Assembly (NCBI GenBank): GCA_002633005.1
Contig: NMRA01000515.1
Location: forward strand, 247,680-311,679
Source of the DNA: Phoronis australis
Lineage: Eukaryota; Phoronida; Phoronidae
Length of the DNA: 64,000 bases
Direction: 5' to 3'
Shown here one piece after another: positions 36,641-50,400 of this stretch. The notes under the pieces were generated by a model. It saw nothing but the letters and a program-made list of their open reading frames with translations. It ran no database searches and was not told where the DNA came from. The position numbers and the translations under genes are program-made. Position 1 is the stretch's first letter; the number at the start of each line of letters is the position of its first letter.

Positions 36641-37299
36641 CCAGAAGAATGGAGACGTTAGCATGCACAATTGAAAAGTCTATAGTAAGGGGTGCAGATG
36701 ACATTGATCTTCAGATCTATTAACCACTGTAAGTCACCTGTTGATTCAACACGACTACTTCTACACTTTGATGCCTTCTGATGGCCACTCAACCAACAGA
36801 CATGACACTTGCAATACGACGTTATCAGCACATGAGTCAAACATACAAATATTGACTAATTTACATGATTCAGGTTTATCATACTTGCTGTCAGGGATTT
36901 ATTTAATGAACTACGTACATATCGCCTCCCCTACCTGGAAATCGACCAGATCATACATGTCAATGACTGGTGTCAGACCAGTTTCTTGTCATCTTGATGC
37001 TCTACCATCAGAGCAAGGACGACCTGCCTAAAACTACATATCGTAAATACATATTTAATGACCAACAGAGCTTGACATACACTCCATATCCGTTAAACAG
37101 ATGCCACTTTCTTTGCTGAGACATTAGCTGCGTTGTTGAAATGTTAAACGCAACATCAGGTAAAAGTGATTTTATTTGTTTAGTTTATTTACAGAACTCT
37201 TCACGTGTTACCGTCTCCACACTAGCTTTCAAGGTCTTCACCTCGTGTCCCGACAAACAAAACATCCCCTATGATGAAAATGAACTCGAAAACGCTCTA

Positions 37300-39740
37300 C
37301 ATTGCATGATCCATCATGAACTCTGGTCCTACATTGCTTGATCCATCATTAACTCTGGTCCTACATTGTGTGACCTGTCGTCAAATCTGGTCCTGCATTG
37401 CTTGATCCATCATTATCTCTGGTGCTACATTGCTTGTTCTGTAATTAACTCTGGTCCGTCCTCTAGTGCTCGATCTGTTATTAACTCTGGTCCTACATTG
37501 TTTGACCCATCATTATCTCTAGTGCTACATTGTTTGTTCTATAATTAACTCTGGTCCGTCCTCTAGTGCTCGATCTATTATTAACTCCGGTCCTACATTG
37601 TTTGTTCTATTATTGACTCTGGTCCTCTAGTGCTCAAGCTATCATTAAATCTGGGCCTACATTGCTTGACGTATCATTAACTCTTGTCCTACATTGCTTG
37701 TTCTATAGTTAACTGTGGTCGATCCTCTAATACTCGATCTGTCATTAACTCTGGTCCTACATTGCTTGATCCATTCATTAACTTTGGCCCTATATTGTTT
37801 GTTCTATAATTAACTCTTGTCCTCTAGTGATCGATCTATCATTAACTCTGGTCCTGCATTCCTTGATCTATCATTAACTGTGGCCATACATTGTTTGTTC
37901 TATAATTAACTCTGGTCCTCTAGTGCTCGATCTATCATTAACTCTGGTGTTACATTACTTTTCCTATAATTAACTCTGGTTTTCTAGTGCTCAATCTATC
38001 ATTGAATCTGGTCCTACATTGCTTGATCTATCATTAACTCTGGTCCTACATTGCTTGTTCTATAATTAATTCTGGCATTCTAGTGCTCGATCTATCATTA
38101 ACTTTGGTCTTACATTGCTTGATTTATCATTAACTCTGGTCCTAGATTGCTTAATTCATCATTAACTCTGGTCCTACATTGCTTGATCTATCGTCAACTC
38201 TGGTCCTACATTGCTTGGCCCACCATTAACTCTGGTCCTCTAATGCTCGATATATCATGAATTCTGGTCCTACATTGCTTTATCTATCATTAACTCTCGT
38301 CCTACATTACTTGTTCTATAACTAACTCTGGTCTTCTAGTGCTCGATCTATCATTAACTTTGGTCCTAGATTGCTGAATCTATCATTAACTTTGGTCCTA
38401 CATTGCTTGAGCTATCATCAACTCTGGTCCTAGATTGCTGAATCTATCATTAACTCTGGTCCTACATTGCTTGTTCTATCATTACCTCTCGCCCTGCATT
38501 GCTTGTTCTATATTTAACTCTGGTCTTCTAGTGCTCGATCTATCATTAACTTTGGTCCTACATTGCTTGATCTATCATTAACTCGGGTTCTAAATTGCTT
38601 GATCCATCATTAACTCTGATCCTCTAGTGCTCGATCTATCATTAACTTTGATCCCACATTGCTTGACCCATCATCAACTCTGGTCCTAAATTGCTTGATC
38701 CGTCATCAACTCTGGTCCTACATTGCTTGATCTATCATTAACTCTGGTCCTATATCGCTTGGTCCATCATTAACTATGTCCGTACGTTGCTTGGTCCATC
38801 ACGACGTCTGACCTTATATTACTTGATTGATCATGAAATCTAACATTACATTGTTTGATCCATCATTAACTCTCATTGCTGGGGTCATCATCAAGTCCCA
38901 CCTTACTTTGGTTGATCCATCAAGTCTCAATTTACATTACTTGACTCATCATTGACTTGACTGTACCTTGCTGAACCCATCATCGAATCTGAACCTGTAT
39001 TGTTTGATCCACAACTTGATCCATTACCAAGTCTGATAATGTATTGCTTGACCTATCATTTAATTTGACCCTGTTGCAAGTTCCATCACAACGTCTGACC
39101 CTCCACTGCTTGATCCATCACCAAGTCTGGCAATGGATTACCTAATTCATAATCAAGCGTAACCTTGTGTTCCTTGATCCGTCGCCAAGTCGGACCAAAC
39201 ACTGCTTGGTACATTACAAAGTATGACCCTACATTGGTAGATATATCGCATTGTCCGTCCATGCATTTATTGAACTTTCGTAATGTCTGACCTTACACTG
39301 CTTTGCTGTTCTTTATTGGATCCCTCATCACTGCTTGATGAAACATCAAGTTTAAATCCCCAATGGTTGATCCGTCACTAAGTCTGATCTTACATTTCTT
39401 GATCTATCATCAAGCCTGACCGCGCATTACTGGATTTATCATTAAGTATGTTCCCACATTGCTCGATCCATCATCAACTTTCACCCGATAGTGCTAAACC
39501 CATCGCCAAGCCTGACGCTGCATTGGTTGATCCATCATCAGGTCTGTTAATGCATTACTTGATCCATTAGTTCCATCACAACGTCTTATCCTTCAGCTTG
39601 GTTTATCATCAAATCTGACCCCACAGTGCTTGGTCAATTACCATGTGTGACCCTGCACTACTTGATCCATCACCAAATCTCATCCTACATCACTTCTTCC
39701 TTCACTGCTTAGCGCTGCCAGATCGCCAAGTGTGTACCTG
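37300..39740. repeat. Minisatellite array, about 32-bp unit, about 75 copies
   Basis: Repeats of about 32 bp in two main subtypes: one with GGTCCTACATTGCTTGAT and one with GGTCCTCTAGTGCTCGAT, both joined by CTATCATTAACTCT. Order is mixed in the left 1.5 kb and units are similar; from about 38.8 kb rightward they decay (ATCACCAAGTCTGACC forms) with uneven lengths. As 32 is not a multiple of 3, no long frame results. Single-base insertions are common. Confidence 0.9.
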
Positions 39741-39817
39741 CACAGTTTCTTGGGGTAAGTCAATAAACTTTAAGAAACAATATCATATTATTATTTAGAA
39801 ATAGGGATCCTTTGTGA

Positions 39818-40605
39818 AATTATGAAAGTGGTTAGCCACTATAAGTATTTGGGCCACCTGATTACTCCCAGGTTGGCTTGGGCTAAAGCGACAACAAACC
39901 TTGATAGACAAGGTAGTAAGCCCATGGCTGCCATCAACAGGCTTCATCGGCAATGCAGAAACTTCCAGTGCAACTGTCTTTTGAATTATTCAACAAACTG
40001 ATATAGATATGTTGAGGTTCTGAAATCTGGGGATTTAAGGAGTACGATACCACTGAAAAGGTGCATTTGCGTTTGAAATTAAAAATGGTTCTTGGAGTAG
40101 CAAACACCTACTCTAACGTCGCAGTTTTAAGTAACTGTGGGAGTTTTCCTCTGTATGCTAGGTATTACGTAACACTCAGCTACACGGAGGCGGCTTATGG
40201 TAGGTTCTTTAATTCTTGTGGCATTTAGTCTAAGTGTAATTGGCATAGTCAGTTAAAAATGTATTACCGAAAAATGGTTTCCACGATATATCTGTTGGTA
40301 TTCAGATATTCAGAATAACAGAAAAATATACTGTTTTACGAAGTTTAAGGAAAACTTTGCAAAAGAATCACCCATAAAATTTAATTTGCCACGAGTTTTC
40401 ATCCAAACTACCTCGAGATTTTGTTGTGGAAATCATAATTTACTAGTTGAGAGTCATTTAAAAATTGACTGTAATGACAGAATATGCACTTTCTGTACGA
40501 GAAACTGTGGTAAAAACGAATTGTATTTTGTTCTTGTTTGTGATGCAGTTCATGATTTCAGGAATATGTACCTATGGCATGTGTGTGACAATTTCCAACC
40601 TTGAT
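39818..40605 (+). mobile_element. Decayed non-LTR retrotransposon, RT C-terminal part
   Basis: Broken frames read SHYKYLGHLITPRLAWAKA, then AAINRLHRQCRNFQCN, EKVHLRLKLKMVLGVANTYS and, further on, an RxCTFC...VCDAVHDFRNMYL stretch. These follow the order of LINE reverse transcriptase C-termini (the KYLG block, the 'W..E..H..F.K..LGV' region and the Cys-containing C-terminal module). Stops and frameshifts show it is dead. It directly abuts the degraded end of the minisatellite. Confidence 0.75.
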
Positions 40606-41139
40606 GAATTTCGTTCATCTGATGGTATTTACATTGTTAAAAACAAGTTTTACGTTTTGAAATGAAGAGAAAGGTTATGTAGAGAAATGTTGGGTGCTTA
40701 ATTCTTACAGGGGATCTATGTTGGATAAAAAATATTGGCGTCACGTCATCACGCGCTTCTTACACGTTCATAGTATGTTATCCAATGTACATGGTTTGAA
40801 GTTAAGAAACCCTGCCTTAGAAGCCACCAGGAGGCTCTTTCGGAAACCTCCCTTTCCCAAATTGATCTTGTGTCCACAAAAAGTCCCTAGGGGCTCCTTA
40901 GGAAAAAGTATCAGGACTTTTTCGGAGAGTTGTATTGGTTATCAAATCGCCCCTAAAATCAGTAGTTTTTTTGAAAAGTGCTGTTCATAGGACCTAAGTG
41001 ATTGGACTTGAAATTTAAAGTGTTGGTGACATCGAAGACGGTGATTTGTTTCTTCAACCTAGATTTCATGTTTGGTTGACTTGAGCAAAGTGTATTAGTC
41101 AGAATTTACTTAGCAGTTTAGCTACTTCATCAGTAGCTC

Positions 41140-41400
41140 CCGCTACGGCACCGTTGACAAAGCATCGATAAATTTGAAACATTTTAACGGTCCTTTAAGG
41201 ACCAAAATTAAAAAAAAATGTAATTTTAACACATTTTCCATATCTTTGGCACGTGCCAAAATGTAAACATCCCGAAATACCCCTATGGGAGCTTTACGGT
41301 CCTTGTTTCCAAAAGAGACCCCATAAAGACCATTCTGCTATGGGAGGGGGTGGGGGGCTTTTTCAGAAATCCCCGCTACATGATTGGAATCATTGTCGCG
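41140..41400 (+). repeat. Dispersed repeat, related to 50390-50620
   Basis: Shares CGTTGACAAAGCATCGATAA-type sequence, AAC-GT blocks and a CTATGGGAGCTT/CCGTGGGGATCTT word, followed by CCAAAA(G) and TTTTCAGAAA/CTCTCGGAAA, with 50390-50600 in the same order. Confidence 0.55.
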
Positions 41401-42251
41401 CATTCATAATAAGTTACTCACACCATCTACTATTTAATCCAAGGCTGACCTCAAAGTAAACTACCTGCAGGGGCTATGAACGCCCATTCCTCATTAACAG
41501 AAAGTACGCCCAGTAGCCTCAAGGTAAGGATTGTGAAGTTCAATCAATTTATTTCGTGTAATATTATGGCTAATGGCCCACATTACAAATAAAAACATAT
41601 AAACAGATACCTTCATATGAGCACACATTTTATACATCAACAATGCATTCGCTTGTTTTTTTTATACTTCAATTAAGATTTACACAAGTTTTTAAACTCA
41701 TTTACACAGTTTGTATGTGGCAAATATGATTGCAGAAGATCGTCATGTAAAGATGATCATGCAGACGATCTTCATATAAAGGCTGCACAAGCAAAGAAAG
41801 GAATTTCACTCTCAATAACATTAAGTCAGAACAAATACACAACCTTAGCGAGCTTTCAGTACCCGTTCTTGTACCTATTTATGACATTAAACTGAACTGA
41901 GAACGTCTGAATATTGCCACAAAATACATGATATTCAATAACGTGATCGTTTGTAACACGGAAAAACATAAGAAGGCGTCGAGGTCCGGGGCAGAGTAAA
42001 GCGAAATTGAATTTCCCTGTGGCCCACTCTAACTTTTCCTTCTTGCGGACTGAGAATATTGGTAACGGTCGTGGGTTGGATGTATCAGAGAAATCAAAGG
42101 CCTACACCCTCATTACGACTTTAGCAGTCCACGTTGCAATAATGCCTCAGTACCTGTGTTCTTTAATCCATTGCGAAGTTTGACCTTAGTAAGCTTTACC
42201 CATCTTTAGTTATGAGATTTTGCCTCAATGGGGCAATTTTTATATTGACAC

Positions 42252-42862
42252 CAGTGGAGGATCTAGGATATCACAAGGGGGGCCAACATTTTGTCCGGCT
42301 GTAAGCATTTGCNNNNNNNNNNNNNNNNNNNNNNNNNNNNNNNNNNNNNNNNNNNNNNNNNNNNNNNNNNNNNNNNNNNNNNNNNNNNNNNNNNNNNNNN
42401 NNNNNNNNNNNNNNNNNNNNNNNNNNNNNNNNNNNNNNNNNNNNNNNNNNNNNNNNNNNNNNNNNNNNNNNNNNNNNNNNNNNNNNNNNNNNNNNNNNNN
42501 NNNNNNNNNNNNNNNNNNNNNNNNNNNNNAGTAAATTTTCTTCATTGCACAGTGAAGCAGACGACGGAAACGGAGTCGTAGTACGCAGCGCCACTGCCGG
42601 TCGCCTGGAATATCGCGGGAGAGCCTATACTTTGCCATAGCTCCGTTACGAATGCGCCGTGTTCCGAATTTAACATTTGAAATTGGATCTGAGCCCCCCC
42701 CCCAAACACTAAAACTGCACACATTTAAATCTTGTTTCACCCGTATAATTTTAATTACCGGTTTTAATTAATAAACTCAACATTTCCCTACGCTCTTGCT
42801 GTTTTATTTTTTTGCAGCAGCCAAGGGGGGGGGGGCCTGCCCCCCCCTAAATCCGCCTAGGC
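42252..42862. mobile_element. Non-autonomous TIR element, copy 2 (gapped)
   Basis: Same family as 30353-31266: starts CAGTGGAGGATCTAGGAT and ends CCTAAATCCGCCTAGGC. Ns fill 42313-42529. TGACAC flanks it on both sides (42246-42251 and 42863-42868), a possible target-site duplication. The span without Ns is shorter than copy 1, so the gap may hide a few hundred bases or the copy is deleted. Confidence 0.65.
42313..42529. other. Assembly gap (217 Ns)
   Basis: Run of N inside the TIR element copy. Open frames crossing it are artefacts. Confidence 0.99.
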
Positions 42863-45799
42863 TGACACAAAGTTTAAAGTACTCGTGCATCCCTCGGGAA
42901 CGCAAAATTGATGAAGCTCTTTCCGAAAACCCTCATGCTGTACAATTAAAATAATTAGAAAAATAAGCGTTTGTCTTTGGCTATAAAGTTTGGGTAGAAA
43001 TAATATACTTTTAGTGTACATATTTTGAATTTACACATTCCTCCGTTTTATACTGATGTCCGTCCTCATATTTTACATATTCGCCTTGACTTTTCGATTT
43101 CCAGACAGATCAGTCGCCGAGTCACTTTGAGACATTATCAAGCATCACGACATTGCTTGATATATCGTTGAACTCGTCCCGCATAGATCAAACTTGTAGC
43201 AGACATTGAATATCATTAATTTGCTTAATTGTGACACTAAATTGTGGCAGCTCAACTGACTAATTATATGAGCAAAGTTTTTTTTTAAATAAAATTCTGT
43301 CGGTTATACGTGTGAACTAATGGTTGGACTACACGTATTCCAAAATGTACAACATAATTATATTTTGATACGAAAGAAAAAAATCAACTTACACGTATAT
43401 TTCTTTACTATAACTATTATCATTAACAGAAATGCTGACTTAATGAAATAATAGTGAGTTTTTATCTACTGGTGACACATTTTAAAACGTTGATTTTTAC
43501 AACTAGGTTATTTTCATGTAGAATGTATCTGTCTAGCTGCTTCCAGATAAATTCATAAATTTGTTCTTCTGCCAAAATCTGGTACTACCAAACCTTTTTG
43601 TTTTGAATCGACAATAATGCGTGAGAATGGATGAGCACAGGTGAGACACTGACACTGTCACTTACTAATTTTAGATCTCGTGTAGTGAACACTTGACAGG
43701 TCTTTTCTCCCATCTGCCGTGCAAAACTCTGTGTCTAGCCAAATGAACGTTTTACAAAAAAATTACCCATTATATTTCCGTAACTTGGAAGACGAACAGT
43801 GTTAAGTTTTTTGATTAGATAAAGTTCACAAACTTGTCTTGTGCATTGTGATTTTTTTCTGAACTACGTGCTCAAAATTAATAAGACTAATTTACTCACT
43901 TCCAATGGCTGAACTTATTTTGACAGATGTCCAAACAAGACTATGTCGTAAGTTCGTTAAACTACCTAGCCTCAAATTACGGGGCTATTTCTTGATCATA
44001 GAGCAGCTACCCGTGGTCTTTGGTCACGTGACTAATACAGCCATCTGTCATTACATGTAGAGGTACAGATCTACAAAAATAAGTTTTAAAGTTTGATTTT
44101 TGGAGACACTGCTGCTAAGAGACCTAAGTATGTTTTCAAGCAATGAGATTTACTGAGAAGGACCGTCTACCAAACATTGAATCCATTTTGGGGGCAAACC
44201 TTTCTCATAACCACCAGTGGTGCCAGAAGTATTCAACAGGGGTAGCTAAACGCAAAATTNGCCGGGGGGGGGGGGGGGACATGTCCTGTTGGGCCAATGG
44301 TTTTACCGTTTTATGTGAGTTGCAACATTGCATGTTATGAATGCAAATTGACTTATTTGGACTGAGTATAATGATCCATTGGATGTATTCGGTTGACACA
44401 ATGAAACAAGTCACGAATATCCACGCGTGGCCGTAGGCGTGTGCCCGTCGTGTGGTCTACACGCTATCATTTCATTGGTTGAAAGTTGCATCGTTAGCTC
44501 CACCTCTCAACATTAATATTCAACAATAGACGGTTTCACGAGACACCATCTGTCACCTTGTTACCGTAATTTTATTTTCTTCACGGTCAGTAAGTGGTCC
44601 AATGTTACAATGTATGGCATATCTATAAGACAGTCAAAATACCATGACGACAACAAATACTTCAATGTTGCCAAATTTGAAAGTGAATGTCTAAGAATAG
44701 AAATGATTGTTTTGCTCTGCAATCTTTCTAATTCTAGCAATTTTAAAAGTGTAAAATTAGCGACAGTCCCAGCGTGATTTTCGAAATACATTATTGAGAT
44801 TTCTGTGGTTTTCAAAAACAAAAACAATGGAATCAGGATATGTTTCATAAATTTTAGAATTATTCCGAGGAACTAGTTTTAAAAGTCATGACTGAGGTTC
44901 ACAAGTCTGAAATTTTTACAAGCAACCAGACCGCAAGAAAAGTATGAAGTTTTAAACATTAACCTCACTCACTTAAAAACTATTATGATCTACGGAAAGA
45001 TACTGTAAATTGAACCCGCTTTGTTTGATGTGTTCGGAAAATATAAAATTTTCAAAAATTTAGGGAAGCGTACGATTCTACACCTCTGCATTTTACCCGG
45101 AAATATGTCTAATGGGTTCAAGATTCTCAATAGTCCTGTATTTTATTATAGTATGACACTATTTCTAAACAATCATTCATCAGCTACAAATATGAGAAAA
45201 AGATCATTATGAATAATGCTCGAAGGCACTTCCTTCGGCTTTGTCAAAGTTTTGCAATAGTCAAGTATATAGAGGAATAGGTTGTTTCTCAGCCCATGTC
45301 ATGAACGGATGTTACTATATAAATTGCCGAAAAGGCGTCCAATGTACTTCTTCGGGATCAGTACTGTTCTCAAAGACAACTTTTTAAACATTTTTTCGTG
45401 GAGGATCATGGCCGTTACTTTGTTTTAAGTTGAAGACGGATAAAGAGTGAACGTATGGTGTTTTTTTTTTCTATGCTGGTCATTCACTCGAATGAGACTC
45501 AGCTGTCACCGAGCATCCAATTAATCTTCACAGTGATCAACCTGCCTCGTTTATCGGACAATTAGGAATTGAATGATTAGAGAGAAGTAGTTAACGTTCT
45601 TGATCGGTTTAGGGTCTATGAAACAGCAGCAAAAATTGTTAGCCTGTGAAAACAGTCGCGCACTCGTTGTTTCTTGTCGTTTTTGCTAAGAAGGATTTCA
45701 GTTATTTTAGGGGGTTTCATAACCATGGAAGTTTTTGTTTACAAGAGTTTGACTGTAGTCGCTCCATCCAGGAGATCGTTTTGTAGGATTTGTTTGCAA

Positions 45800-45875
45800 A
45801 GCTCTTGACTTTGAGAACAAATTTGATGCCTGTTGTTCTGTAGAGAAAACTGTTTTTCAAAATGCAGGACCCTTT
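45800..45875 (+). repeat. Decayed relative of the 50.2-kb hairpin
   Basis: Contains TTTGAGAACAAATTTGATGCCTGTTGTTCTGTAG and then AAACTGTTTTTCAAAATGCAGGACC-like words in the same order as 50212-50275, but its own arms no longer pair well. Confidence 0.55.
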
Positions 45876-47295
45876 TAAGTGACAACGACTAACATCATCA
45901 TGCGAGGAAAGTAGCAACTAAAGAACATGCAATTCCAATAGATGTCTCCACGTCAGTGCGGCTTTCCGAATACAAAATCTCCCAGCTCACATAGTGAAAC
46001 TGAGCCAGAGTCTTTAACCAACACATTTACTGTTTTATAGTAACTGAGTAACCAAATGCGACATCGCTCCTATCACGACGAACATCAGCAAAACAATTTA
46101 ATTAGAATACATATAATTTTGAAACCTTTTAACAAATTGATTGTGTTCATTTCCTGTCGTGCTCTTTTGAACTGAATTATTTGACCACCAGGAGACTCTG
46201 CATGCATGTGTATTGTTTTGAAGTTTGCGATCGAATTCTGGCTGAAGGTTATATGCGCCCTCTAGAAAAATGCCAAAATTTGACTTACTAACAATATCAA
46301 AAATGATTGAAATGAGACTTATAGAATAATTTATGCATTATTCTCCAAAAGACAAAAATGATTTGTTTTAAAAATTCCACTTTTAGATAAGATGTTATTG
46401 AAAACTAGGACTTCTGCGATTTTATTAAAAACCCAAACGTTACATAAAACGAAAACAAATCCACAATTTAGATAATTGTTGTATAGTTCTTAAAGATTTC
46501 ACCTTGAATATTTATATTGGAAGAAAATCAATCAATCCATGTTATTGGTACCATTGTTTTGTATGTACTTTAGAATGTTTCTAAAAATACACTCTCACTT
46601 GACAAAAACACCTTAAATTCTCGAGAATATTTTTATTTCCAGAAAATATTTACTTTAGTGATTTTTTTTTGTTTTTTCGATATTTTGTAACTGCACAGGG
46701 AAGATTTTAGACTTAAACTAAACTGCCTGATATTTGTTTGTGTTAAAGAATAATTGTTTGTGTTTAGAAGGCTGGGAAAACTAACCGTCTCAGTGAGGGA
46801 AGAGGAGACGAGAATCTATAAAATTAATAATTGATTTACACAGATGTTAATTTTGCGTGAAGTATATTCATTTCGTCTTCTATTGTTATGGTTCGCTCCA
46901 TCAAAATGCATGATTTTCCTAGTCTCTGAACAGTTCTGAAGATCAAAACCACAGGTGGTATTACTGTTATTCAACTATAAGCATTCGCCGATTTAAAATT
47001 AACCAGTAAGTGTGGATTTAATAATTTGTGAATGCATTGTGTTATAGAACTAAAAACCATTCAGTGGGAAATGATGGTGTTCACTCAGCATCTCATTACA
47101 TACAAAAGGCTAAGAATTACTTTTGGAAATCCAATTTCAGAAGACTCCAAGCAAGGATTAATTTTAAGATAACCCAGAATTACGACAGTGATGTAAAGCA
47201 ATGTCAAAGTCCACCCCCTGTCCGAATCGGACCTTCCAGTGTACTTGCAGAATTCAGAAGATAGTCGTTGAGTTTTCTGGTGGCCTGTGTTTAAG

Positions 47296-47302
47296 TATAA
47301 AG
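47296..47302 (+). promoter_or_regulatory. Possible TATA box of the PKHD1L1-like gene
   Basis: TATAAAG, 43 bp upstream of the start ATG. This would give a very short leader, so a second, more distal promoter or an upstream noncoding exon is also possible. Confidence 0.4.
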
Positions 47303-47344
47303 ATCTTCAACAGCTGTTGGCGGCGAGCAATTTTGTTCTGAAAC

Positions 47345-47405
47345 ATGGACAGAAATATGTTCGTCGCTATATTCTGCATTTGCATTACAGGCGTTGCCAG
47401 TGAAG
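47345..47405 (+). CDS. PKHD1L1: PKHD1L1-like exon 1: start and signal peptide
   Basis: MDRNMFVAIFCICITGVAS-EG: a charged start, a hydrophobic core and a small-x-small cleavage site (VAS). The donor is G|GTAGGC, phase 1. The first intron is 3.7 kb. Confidence 0.85.
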
Positions 47406-50400
47406 GTAGGCGTTTTTGTATAGAAAATGACTTTGTACACCGGACAGCTAAAATAGGATGGCTGAGCTCTGTAACATGTAAGTTGCATCAATAAAAGCTG
47501 GACTTAATGTGTGTGATTACGTCAATCATGTGACCGATGCGGTGTGTGGCGTTAGTTTATTAAATGCCCTGCAAAGTAGCTCCATACTGCGGTGAACGTT
47601 TGATGATGATAAATCCCCAAAATTTTGATTTGCTTTTACTTGAGCGTCTTGTGTCGCAACTTTTAAAGGAATGAAAAGTAGCCAATGAACTAGAAAATCC
47701 CCGAAGATGGCAAAAATCCTGCAACAAATCATCGCCGTTGACCCACAAGAATCCCATATTGTGACAATGCTGATGGGTGAGCAGCGCTGAAAGGACCAAG
47801 TATCACAACTTGTCGGTTTTGCCGTTAAACGATCGTAACTTCTGTGAAAACTCCTTGAGGATAATTACTTGGTCCTCTCCAAAACATTTTCCTTAAAAGT
47901 TCACCCGTAACTGTTAAAAGTGATAAGTGGGAATAGCATTGCGTGGACTCGAGCCGATGACAATTGCACTAGCAGCCAGTCGCTCTGCAGCTGAGTTAAA
48001 TTTCACTTGGTAAATGACAAAGTATTTTAAGCGTAATTAAAAGACCAAGTCACGGACTTTGATTTCATGGAATATCTAGCAGCCAATGGCGATAAATGGC
48101 GATTGGCAATAAAATCACAAAAACATACAGCGGATATTATTGTTTTATATCTCTAGTCAGAGCTAATAATTTCAAAAGTCTATTCCATTCAGCAATAATA
48201 CCCAAAATGCGTTTTTGACAGTAAAAACAACAATGTTTCTTTAATATAAGTTAAAGAAAAGGAAAGTAAGCGTGTTATACTCTCACAGAATCAATTAAAA
48301 CATACGTTGCTTCTAAGTCTTACTGGGAAAGACGGTATTTTATAGGTGGAAGCTGTCTGTGTGTTAGAAAGCTCAATTTAATTTTCGCATTTTGCCTTAT
48401 TTTAATATAATATTACTTTATGATAACACCCGTTAATAACTGGAATATCTATGTTGACATCAGCATTATCTGGTGATGAGCTTGTTAATCACGTGTCTCA
48501 TCGTGTGAGTAAATAAATTTTGCCAGTTGACCAATATCCGGGAGCCAATGACCAGCCAAGGAACCGATCATAACCTATCAGCGAATTGTTTACTTTAATT
48601 TCGGTCATCACATATAAATTGACTGGAAAGCTGATAACAGTTGGCTTTATTAATAAATCTGTTCGCAGATGCCAATATCACGACGTTATGACGTTTTTAA
48701 GCATATCTTATAATCTCATTTGTAAACCTCGTTGACGTCGAACCACCCGGGACAAGTCGGGTTTTGTCGTACTACGAAACAAAAAGATTTATGGCAGTGG
48801 CAATGTATCTCAAAATGAAATAGAACTGTGAACATAACTGCCCACTAGGATTTTATTTATTTCTCTGTAAGCGCAGAGTCCTGTTGTTCCTGGGTTTTCT
48901 TCAGTTTTCTTCTTCTTCTTATTCTTCTTCCGACCAACTTTGAGGCTTAATAACTCCAAAATGGGTGCAGGTACGGTCTTTAAATTCAGCATATGACTTT
49001 TGACAGTATATAAATTTTGATTGGTTATATAATCATATTCCATATTGCACCGGAAGAGGTCGTTTGNTGGGCCAACGTGAATTACGCAAACCTCCTAATG
49101 AAATCATTCCTGTTTGTTTATGCAACCACATTACATATTTCACTTACTAAAATCATACCACCACCATCACCAGCAAAACTACTATACCAGCCATCACTAC
49201 CACACACTGTGCACCGTCACCACCATCACCACCAACACCATCATCACCAGTACCATCACTACCTTACCACCATCACCATCACCACAAGTAGCACCACCAC
49301 TATCATTACCACCACCACTATCACCACCGCCACTACCACGGTCATCACCACCACAAGCACCACCATCACTATTACCGCCACTACCACTTCTACTAGGTAT
49401 TTCCGAAAGAGAGAATGGGAAAAATGTTTCAATCATTTCCAGAAGTGATTTTACGTCCTCAAAATTGAAGGAGGGGAGGGCTCTTTCGGAAATGTGTATT
49501 GGTTGCCATCGCGCCCTCATTCAGCACTGAAGTGCAAAAGTGCTGTGTGATGGAGTAAGAGGCTGCACTCGAGATTGAAAAACTCCATTCGTCGGGTGCA
49601 GTGAGTTGTTTCTATCTGGGCTAAAACTGCGGTTGACTTTTCATTTCCCGTGGACGACATAATAAAAACTAATTCTTCAGAAATCAATCGTTTGTTGCAA
49701 AATGCACGCACGCTTAAAACCGCTATAAACTCGCGTCTCCTACGAGTAACGAACTTGGCTTAGGGTCCTGGTCGCTAATAAATTGGTCTCAAACTGCTCC
49801 TTGCTTAGATGAGAAGTGATTGAAAAGAATTCAGAACGCTTTCATTTGACCATACTCGGAACACAAAATGACACGCCGTGACAAGCCAACATGTATTTGA
49901 TTGATCTCTAGTAATAACGAACTGTCAGTTCTTTGGAAATCATCCAAACACCTCTAGTTTGATTGGAGAACAATTTGAGACCAATCTCATTGCGGTAAGA
50001 AGCCTAAGTCAAAAGTTGGTTTTGTGATGAATGGCAGGTTTACAACACTTAAGGCACTATATCACTTTCTACGTCAAAATGATTCAAACAATTTCCATCG
50101 AAGGTATCCTCTTCGTCGATTTCCTGCTTGGTGACTTTACCGCCAGAGGCTAGTTTGTTCTGTTAGCTTCCACATGGGCAATAGTCTGATATAACGTGCC
50201 CGTATTTTGAGAACCAGTTTGATGCCCGTTATTCAGTGGAAAAAACTGGTTCTCAAAATTCGGACACATTATGTCGGACCATTACCAGCTACCTTTATAT
50301 ACTGCCACGAGGAGTCGAAGAAACACAGGTCTCGGTATTGAAATACCAGCCAGGTTTCATTTTATTGGCAACTTGGCTATAATAGTCTGGCGACGTCTCC

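Larger units (their letters stand above)
34006..47295. other. Intergenic region without a supported gene
   Basis: Holds a 2.4-kb tandem array, LINE remnants, a TIR element with a gap, and smaller repeats, listed separately. The open frames at 36061-36388 and 44561-44848 show no domain, no start context and no in-phase partners. Confidence 0.55.

Noticed and set aside
37300-39740. CRISPR array, because of 32-bp repeats
   Set aside because: The units are contiguous, with no unique spacers, no conserved leader and no cas genes; the setting is eukaryotic.
42220-42740. Frames of 96-166 aa through the second gap
   Set aside because: They consist mostly of Ns inside a transposon copy.
49017-49530. 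His/Thr-rich and Gly-rich proteins of 107-143 aa
   Set aside because: Both strands and several frames are open because the sequence is a CAC/CAT microsatellite.
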